From the NCBI GenBank assembly GCA_965223305.1, contig CBDCWT010000031.1, positions 1 through 64,000 on the forward strand: a stretch of 64,000 nucleotides of DNA, read 5' to 3'. Positions 1 to 8,300 of the stretch are shown here, in pieces (within the stretch, counting starts at the first letter, position 1; the number at the start of each line of letters is the position of its first letter). The notes below the pieces were generated by a model. It was not told the DNA's origin. It saw nothing but the letters and a program-made list of their open reading frames with translations, and ran no database searches. The stretch comes from CBDCWT01 sp965223305. Its GTDB lineage: Bacteria; Planctomycetota; Planctomycetia; Pirellulales; Pirellulaceae. A program made the translations under genes and the position numbers.

Positions 1-1
1 A

Positions 2-1153
2 CTGAGCTTGATCGTGAGCGCCACACCACTATTTAGGGAATTGGTCGCGCGGCTGGCTCGGATGCCACGGACACAGATGCAAGTCGTCATCCTAGCGTCG
101 CTCTGCGGCGGTGTGATTGCCTACCTGAACTGGGGGCTCTCCCTCGCGCTGGGTCCAGTGATTGCCATTCACTTCTGCCGCGAGGCGGAGCGGAAAAATG
201 TCCCCGTCGACTTTCTCTGGTTGCTTGCCGTCCTGGCGGGTGTGGGATCCGTTTGGCAATTCGGACTATCGGCCAGCGCCCCACTTGTCATGGCAACTCC
301 GGACCAGGAACTGGTCAGAGGTGTGGGCGTCATGCCGTTGAGCAGCACCATCTGGTCGATCGCATCGATCGTCCACGTGGTCGCCTTCATGCTTGGCACG
401 ATCATTGCCGGTTGCTGGTTGATGCCCAAGAACGTGCGTCCGATCTCGGAGTTCGTCGAAGCGGCCAAGGTCGCTGATGCTTCGGCGACGTCGGCTGAGC
501 CAATCCAGCCGGGAGCGATCAAACCAACTCCTGCAGAACGTATCGAACGCAGTTCACTCGTGCTGTTGCCGCTGGCGATCATGTTGGCGGGCTGGATCTA
601 CTACCACTTCGTCGTCAAACAGCTCAGTGTTGATGTCAACTCCGTCAACACCACGCTCTTGCTGCTGGCCATCGTGCTACATCGAAGTGTAAGAAATTTC
701 CAGCACGCGCTGCGCGACGCCATCAAGCTGAGCTGGCCGGTGGTGCTCCTTTACCATCTGTACGCAGGCGTGGCGGGTTTGATTCAGTTGACGCCTGTCG
801 GTGAGTTGCTCGTGAACGCTGTCGCCCCCGTTTCCACTCCGTACACTTTTCCTTTACTGACAGCAGTCATAAGTAGCGTCGTTGCTATCTTCATCCCAAC
901 TAGTGGCGGGCAATGGGCAATTCAGGGTTCTGTGATATCGGCAGCGGCCGAAGCTGCCGGTGTGACCGCCCAGCGCGGCTTACTGGCTCTCAGCATCGGA
1001 GACCACATGGGCAATCTCCTCACGCCTTTCTGGGCCGTGGTGGGAGCGAACATCGCCCGCGTAGACTTTCGGCTGTTTTTCGGCTACCGGCTGATTTTTG
1101 CCGCACTTTGGTTTGGTATCGGTGTGTTTTGTTTTACGTTCTTGCCCTGTTAG
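2..1153 (+). CDS. atoE: Short-chain fatty acid transporter, AtoE family (5'-truncated by window edge)
   Basis: This is an integral inner-membrane protein of the AtoE family, which imports short-chain fatty acids such as acetoacetate or butyrate. About 383 residues are visible as a chain of hydrophobic segments. Family hallmarks include 'VNTTLLLLAIVLH' in the middle and 'FIPTSGGQWAIQG' followed by 'GDHMGNLLTPFWA' near the C-terminus. The frame is open to the left window edge, and family members are about 440 residues, so roughly 60 N-terminal residues probably lie outside the window; the TTG at 8 is unlikely to be the true start. The gene converges on the EPS locus and shows no functional link with it. 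The family assignment is firm; the exact substrate is not known. Confidence 0.9.
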   Translation: MSLIVSATPLFRELVARLARMPRTQMQVVILASLCGGVIAYLNWGLSLALGPVIAIHFCREAERKNVPVDFLWLLAVLAGVGSVWQFGLSASAPLVMATPDQELVRGVGVMPLSSTIWSIASIVHVVAFMLGTIIAGCWLMPKNVRPISEFVEAAKVADASATSAEPIQPGAIKPTPAERIERSSLVLLPLAIMLAGWIYYHFVVKQLSVDVNSVNTTLLLLAIVLHRSVRNFQHALRDAIKLSWPVVLLYHLYAGVAGLIQLTPVGELLVNAVAPVSTPYTFPLLTAVISSVVAIFIPTSGGQWAIQGSVISAAAEAAGVTAQRGLLALSIGDHMGNLLTPFWAVVGANIARVDFRLFFGYRLIFAALWFGIGVFCFTFLPC

Positions 1154-1266
1154 TCTTAAGAGACGATCGCCAACTTTCTTCAGCTATGGCGTACGTTGCC
1201 AGCAGCGTGTGGCGCTGGGCATAGACGCTCTGCAACGATCCATGCCGATACGCAAGTCCGCGCAGA

Positions 1267-2295
1267 TCAATCACTGCTGCTGTTGGGCGCCAAGATACCG
1301 CGCACCCGCCGATATGCGGTCTCGGCGAGCCAGAGTCGCCAGGAGGAAAATGTCTTGCGATAGCGACCGTAACGGACTAGCTCGCCGCCGAATTTCGCCT
1401 TGAACTGTCCTGGACCGTAGTCCTCGCCGGGCCAGCCGGCGCCGCCAAAGTCATACACCTTGTGGCCGGAATTCGCAGCCCATTCCATTACGTCCCACAT
1501 GACTACGTCGTGAGCGTAGACGCCGGGAACCCGCTTGCTTCCGCCATACCAGTAGTAAACGAGTCCCTTGTGAACGAGATCCAGGGACGCCGCAACTGCC
1601 TGACCCCGATAGTTGGCGATCGTCAAGCGGTACTGATCACGGGTAAGATGCCGTAAGGCTGCTTGAAACAGGCTGACGTCTGCCAAAGGAACGCGTGAAC
1701 GGTGATAGACGCCTTGCAGCAGCGTATACAGCGTTGTGACTCCGGTCTCGCCGTAGTCTTCGACCAGCTCGATCCCTTTCCGCCGAGTCCGTTCGATGAC
1801 CTTGCGGCAGCCTCGACGAACGGATTGCCATACTTCGTCTACGGGACGACCGATGTCAGCCACGTAGTTGAGATAGTCCAGATGTTCATAGCCACATCTT
1901 TGCAAAGCGACTTGCTCGGCACCCGCTTCACGGATCGGACGAATCTCAGCAAACAACGCTCGGCGCTGCATCTGGCTGTCGTGTTTTCTCAACAGCAGTG
2001 ACAGACCTTCGATGCCTTCGTCGTTGTCGTCGCAGATCGGCTCTGCGAACATGATAGCTCGCGAAGCGAAGCGGCTGGCCGGTGACGGAAGTGTCTGTAC
2101 CAGGACGGAGACCAGCATTGCGATCGGCTTTCCAGAGCCGTTCACTGCAGCGATGGCCAGCGGCTGGTAGCGATTCGTTGCTCGATAAACTTCAACCATC
2201 TCCCTAGTGTGGAAGATCGTTGCTTTGGGATGTTCTGCAACGTACCGGTCCCATTGGTCACGATTTGCTGGAGTGATGATTCTGAAGTCGTTCAT
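1267..2295 (-). CDS. FemAB-like aminoacyltransferase / GNAT-fold protein at the end of the EPS locus
   Basis: A 342-residue protein resembling the FemAB/FemX and BioF2-like (Acetyltransf_6) group, which has a doubled GNAT fold and transfers an aminoacyl or acyl group to an amine. Visible features are an N-terminal 'NRDQWDRYVAEHPKATIFHT' motif, a central 'RRGCRKVIERTRRKGIELVEDYG' region and the C-terminal 'YYWYGGSKR...VMWDVMEWAANSGHKVYDFGGA' segment typical of the group. The ATG at 2295 gives a natural N-terminus. It is the last gene of the minus-strand locus, 84 bp after the PKS-NRPS stop. FemAB-related proteins are recurrent members of exosortase-A EPS clusters, where their substrate is unknown. 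Here it could transfer an amino acid or a product of the neighbouring NRPS line onto an amino sugar; that role is inference. Confidence 0.8.
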   Translation of the reverse strand: MNDFRIITPANRDQWDRYVAEHPKATIFHTREMVEVYRATNRYQPLAIAAVNGSGKPIAMLVSVLVQTLPSPASRFASRAIMFAEPICDDNDEGIEGLSLLLRKHDSQMQRRALFAEIRPIREAGAEQVALQRCGYEHLDYLNYVADIGRPVDEVWQSVRRGCRKVIERTRRKGIELVEDYGETGVTTLYTLLQGVYHRSRVPLADVSLFQAALRHLTRDQYRLTIANYRGQAVAASLDLVHKGLVYYWYGGSKRVPGVYAHDVVMWDVMEWAANSGHKVYDFGGAGWPGEDYGPGQFKAKFGGELVRYGRYRKTFSSWRLWLAETAYRRVRGILAPNSSSD

Positions 2296-2379
2296 GGGAT
2301 GCAGTAGAGCATGGATCGAGCGGCGGCGAGCCTTGTATTCGACGCGATCTAATCAACATGCACTGCAGGCCGTCGCATT

Positions 2380-5300
2380 TCAACCGGACGGCGCGGGGCG
2401 AGGTTCGGTCGCCTTGTTCCGTCCCAACTCACCAGAAGTCGCAGCCAGTCGTCGTCGCAGAAGATCGGACACCAATTGCACTCGTGGCTCGTCCAGCATC
2501 CCGATGGCGTGTCCTGGCACCTCGACAATCTCAGGCGCATGCGCGAGGTAGCTTTTCCAACCCAATTCTGGCTCTTCCATGATCCCCAAGGGTTGCCGAG
2601 CTGAGCGGAAGATCAAGACAGTACCGTCATACACACACGGTTCGTAGTTCGCATAGGCGAGCTCATGCGTTTGCTCCAGGCCCAGCGCCCCGGCTCGTCT
2701 GCCCGACCGCTTCACACCGAGCCCTGACAATCCCCGCCGCAATTTGTTGTTCAGCAGTCGATATAACTGCGCGATCCGGCCGCTAAGGAAGGCCAGCCGA
2801 GCCTTGGGCCCTACAGCTAGCAGCATGTTACTCCACTCTTGGTCCAGACGTTGGAGGATGCGGAAGTACGTCTTTCCGAGTCGTGTCGTTCCAGGTTTGT
2901 ATTGCGGATAGTTAGCAAGAGTTGCCTGCACGAGGACCAGGAGAGCAACTTCTTCGCCTTGCGACCGCAGCTGCTGAGCCATCTCGAAGGCGATCACGCC
3001 TCCCATGCACCAACCACCCAAGCGGTATGGGCCGTGGGGCTGAACGCTGCGGATCTCGGTAAGGTAGTTGGCCGCCATCTCCTTAATGTTGTCCACGCAC
3101 TGACGAGAGTCGCCTAGCCCGCGTGCCTGGAGGCCGTAGAACGGTTGTTGCCTACCGAGATGCCCGGCGAGCTCGCGATAACCAACAACGTTTCCGCCAT
3201 GAGCATGCACAAAAAAGAATGGAGGATCGTTGCCCTCGGGTTGAATCGGCACCAGCGATCTCCATGACCCTTCACGATCGTCGTGGCGGAGAAAATCGGC
3301 GAGTTCTGCGATCGTTTGGGCCTGAAACAACGTGGCCAAGGGTAGCTTACGGCCTAGCTCCTTCTCGATCAGCGAGAACAGCCGGGCAGCCAGCAACGAA
3401 TGCCCGCCGAGATCAAAGAAATTCTCCCGAGTGCCGATTCGCTCGATTCCAAGTACGTCCGACCAAATCGTTGCCAGCTGTCGCTCAATCTTGTCGCAAG
3501 GCGCGGTGTAGTCCGCGCCCGCCTCAGGTCGAGAGGTCTCCAACGCGGCCAATGCTTGACGGTCCACCTTGCCGTGGGCGGTCAAGGGCAATGAATCGAG
3601 CTGAACGAAGGCGGTCGGCACCATGTATTCAGGCAACGAGCGGCGGGCGAACTCTCTGAGCTCTTTCCAAGAGGGCAACACACCGTTGGCGGGTATGATG
3701 TAGGCAGCCAAGACTGGCTGATCGCCCGCCTGACTTTGCATATCAACGGTCAGCTCGCGCACGCCGGGATGCCGGCGGATGACGGCTTCGATTTCTCCGA
3801 GTTCGATGCGGAATCCTCGGAGTTTGACTTGTGAATCGGCTCGTCCCAAGTACTCGAGGTCGCCGTCCGGTAGCCGCCGGGCGAGATCGCCCGAACGGTA
3901 AAGCCGAGTCCCGGGCTGGAACGGGTTTTCTACAAACCGGGACGAGGTCAACTCTGTACGATTCAGGTAGCCTCTTGCGACGCCGGCACCGCCGACGAAG
4001 ATCTCAGCCACCACTCCGTCTGGAACGAAGTCCAAGAATTCGTTCAGCAAGTAGACGTGCAAGTCAGGAATCGGCACTCCGATCAAGCTGCCTCGGCCAG
4101 CAGCCACATCCGACTTGGTGATCCGGCGATAAGTCACATGCACCGTGGTCTCGGTAATGCCGTACATGTTGATCAACTGCGGCCGCTCGTCGCCGTGACG
4201 GTCGATCCAAGGTTTCAGCTTCGCCAGGTCTAAGGCCTCGCCTCCAAAGATCACTTGACGCAACGAGGGGAGTTCCACCTGTTGGTTTTGCTCGGCCTCC
4301 ATCAGCTGATAAAAGGCCGATGGTGTCTGGTTCAGGATCGTCACACCTCGGTCGGCCAACAGCTTCAGGAACTCGTCCGGAGCGCGGCTGACCCAATAAG
4401 GCACAATGACCAGTCGTCCGCCATAGAGCAACGCACCCCAGATCTCCCACACGGAGAAATCGAAAGCTGGCGAATGGAACAACGTCCAGACATCTTGGCT
4501 AGAAAAGTCAAACCACTCGGCTGTCGCCGAAAACAGACGCGAGACGTTGGCATGCGTCACCAGGCAACCTTTCGGTTGACCCGTGGAGCCAGACGTGTAA
4601 ATCACGTAGGCCAAGTTGTCCGGCGATACTTCGCAGACAGGATTGTCAGACGATTCACGCGCGATTTCAGTCCAATCGCTGTCCAAGCAGACAACAGATG
4701 CTTGGTTGTTGGCCAGCCCTTCACGCAACTCCTCCTGAGTCACAAGTACCGCGGCCTGGCAGTCGTCCAATATGAACTGAACACGTTCTCGGGGGTAGGC
4801 CGGGTCGAGGGGCACGTAGCCGCCACCCGCTTTAATGATTCCCAAGATACCGACGATTACCTGCCAGGAACGGTTCAGGTGAAGACCGACGAGCACTTCT
4901 GGGCCAACCCCTTGACGAATCAAGTAGTGAGCCAGTTGATTGGAGCGACGGTTGAGTTCGTCGTAGGTCAGCTGTTCTTCCCCGAACTCGACCGCAATCG
5001 CATCTGGTGTTTGAGCCGCACGGGCCTCGAACAGCTGATGCAGGCACCGATCGTGTGGAAAGACTCGCTTGCTGCTGCACTCGCCGAGTATACGTGTCTG
5101 CTCCGCGTTCGTAAGCAGTGGCAAGCTAGCCACCGCCCGCAGAGGCTCTTTGGCGATCGCCGCCAACAGTGTCTCATAGCAGCCGATCCAGCGTAGTATC
5201 GTCGCGTTGTCGAACAAGTCGGTGTTATAGTGACAGTCGACCCTGAGCGCATCGCCCGTTCTCGATACGTTCCAGAACATGTCGAAATGGACCGCTCGCT

Positions 5301-8300
5301 TGAGCCCCGGTGCTCGGGCCGCCCGCAGACCGGCGAAGTCGTCACCTCCATCGTTCTGATCGAGATTGAAGTCAACCTCGACCAACGGCGCTCGGCCGGG
5401 ATCGCGAGGCAAGTTCAGCTTCCGCAGGATGCCTCCCAAGGTACAGTGTTGATGATCGTGTGCGTCCATCAGTGCTTGGCGGAGAGTGCTGAGATGGTCG
5501 GCGAAGGATCCGTCACGATCGATCGCGAATCGCAGCGGCAGGAGGTTGACGCAATGTCCGACGAGACCTACCTCGCCTGTTGTAGCCTGACCTGCTGTGT
5601 TCAGTGCGACGACCAAGTCATGAGATCCCGATAACCGGGCGAGCAAGATGCCAAACGCGGCATACAACGTCGCGAACAGCGTGGCATCCAGATCCGCAGC
5701 AGTTTGGCGTATCGACGCGATGACGAGGGGATCGAGTTGACGTGTTGCGGTGCCGCCACGATTCGACCTTACACGCGGCCGAGGCCGGTCAGTGGGTAGG
5801 TCGAGTACCGGAGGAATGTCTTGAAACCGCCTGGTCCAGTACTCGTAGGACCGCGCTACCGCTTCACTCTCACGCTGCTCCCATCGCTGCTGTGCGTGTT
5901 CGCTGAACCTTGGCGCCGCGGGCAGTTGAAGCTGCCGATCTTCTATGAACGCCGAATATGCTTGCGCAATCTCCGTGTGTAGGACGCCCATCGACCACCC
6001 GTCACAGACCAGGTGATGGACCACGAACACCAGAACGTGATGGTCATGAGACAGTCGGATCAACTTAGTGCGGAGTAGAGGCCCTTTTTCCAGATCGAAG
6101 GCCGTCGAGGCCTCACCCGCCAACACCTCAGCAACTTTCTGTTCTCGCTGTCCCTCGGCCAGCAGGCTGTGGTCGATCAGCGGCACTTCTAGAGGCTCTC
6201 CGGCGACAATTGTCTGACGGCTTCCGTCAGGCGAGAAGCAGGCGCTCAGCGCCTCATGGCGAGCAGCAACTTCCTGTAGAGCCCGCCTCAAATGGCCGAT
6301 ATCCAGCGTACCGTGCAGGTGTGTCGTCGCGATCTCGTTGTAGGCACACGATGTGTTAGCTCCCATCTGTGATGCCAGCCAGACTTCGCTTTGGGACTCA
6401 GTCAGCGGTATGTGAATCCGTGGGGTATCAGCACAGGCCAGGAAACCGCATTGCTTCAGCGCCGCGACCGACTCACGAAAGGCGTCGACAACCAGAGCAA
6501 GGTCGTCGTCGGAGTGTGCGGTCGTGAGGAAGAATGCCCGTCCCTCCAGTAAATAAACACCACGTTGTCGCAGGTGGTAATAGAGGAGGCTATTGAATTC
6601 TGACTCCTGGGCGAACCTTAAATAGAGCATCGAGCCACAGCTCTCGACCTTCAGTCCAACGTCTTCGCTACCAAACATTTCGTTCAATGAGCGGGCAAAC
6701 AGTGTGCTTCGCTCGTTCAACTCTGCCTGTAAGCTGGGGTGCGACTGGAGATGCTCCAGCACGGCGTCCGCAGCAGCAATCACTAGAGGATGTCGCACGA
6801 AGGTACCGGCAAAATAAGTCACATCGGCTTGCGGCACCGAATTGTCTCCGAATTGCCACGGCCCGCCGTCCAACGAGTTCAAATACTTCGCCTTTCCGGC
6901 CAGGACACCGATTGGCATGCCGCCGCCGATCACTTTGCCGTAGGCGGCGAGGTCCGCTTCCACACCGTACCACTGTTGAGCGCCACCCGGCGCCAGCCGG
7001 AACCCGGTAATGACTTCGTCGAAGATCAGACAGACGCCGTGCTCGGCCGTCCAACGCCGAAGTCGTTGGAGGAACTCGCGTGGCTGCTTTTGCGGATGTC
7101 GGCTCTGCACCGGTTCCACCAGAACGGCCGCCAATTTGTCGGCGAATTGCTCGATCACATCCAATGACCGTGGGTCACCCAGCTCCAATACAAGCATGTT
7201 CTTCACACTCTGCCGAGGAATTCCGGGCGCGATCGGCACACTGCGTGTTTGGCCGTCGCGTTCAACTCCCCGTAGCAGCACTTCGTCGAACTGTCCGTGG
7301 TAGTCTTCCTTGAAGGTGGCCACAAGATCGCGTCCGGAAACACACCGCGCCACGCGCATAGCCGCCATAACGGCTTCGGAACCGGTATTACAGAATGTAA
7401 CGCGTTCCATGCTGGTCAGTTGGCTGATCCCTTCGGCGACCTTGCCTGCTAATTCGAGCTGTGGCCCAATATGGACGCCCAGTTCCAATTGCCGGCTTAC
7501 TGCCTGGCGGACAAAGTCAGGTGAATGCCCAAACAGGCTCGATCCGAAGCCCGATTGCAGGTCCACGTACTCATTGCCATCGGCATCCCACAGCCGGGCA
7601 CCGAGTGATCGAGAGGCGACAATCGGGTAGACCATTTCTTTCCAGGCCGGATGAAAACCGGCCGCCGCCCTCGGGTCGGCGTGAACGGAGCGCCCCCGGT
7701 CGGTCAACTCCTTCGACTTCGCAGTGCGTGCCGTATACTCGCGTACCAGTTCGTCAATGTGATGTTGTTGTGCCGCGGTTAGTGTTGTTGCCGACCTTTT
7801 GAGCGGGGATTTCCAGGGGCCGAATCGTTGGTGCTCGGCCTGATGCTCGGCGTGGGCCTGCTCGGTCTGACCAGCGGCTGGTTTGGCAGGTGCTGGTTCG
7901 GCAGGTGCTGGTGACGGCAGTGCCTCATGCAAATACTCAACTAGGAGATCGGTGGTTGTCGTTTCGTCCATCAATTGGCGGAAAGTAACGTCAGCCTTGA
8001 ACTCGCGTCGAATCGCGACACTCACCTGCGTCAGAAACAACGAGTCAAATCCCAACTCCAGAAACGTCGCCTGTTCGTCCAGCGCATCGGGTGAAACACC
8101 GCCCAAATCGTAGAGGATCGCGGCAACTCGCTCGAAGATTTGCTGGCGACGAGTTACCGGCTGTTGGGGATTGTCGGCGGTGGTCGCGGTATCTTCCGGC
8201 TTGGTGTCTGCGGCCGCGATCGTGGCACCGCCGCGCTGGGCCGTGAGGGACTCAGCTGCCGCAGCAGCGTCGGGCGCCGGCGGATCGATCCAAAAACGTT

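Noticed and set aside
4255..5196. 313-codon plus-strand open frame opposite the PKS-NRPS gene
   Set aside because: It is the antisense shadow of a GC-rich adenylation domain; the protein has no domain features and its partner appears at the duplicate A domain as expected.
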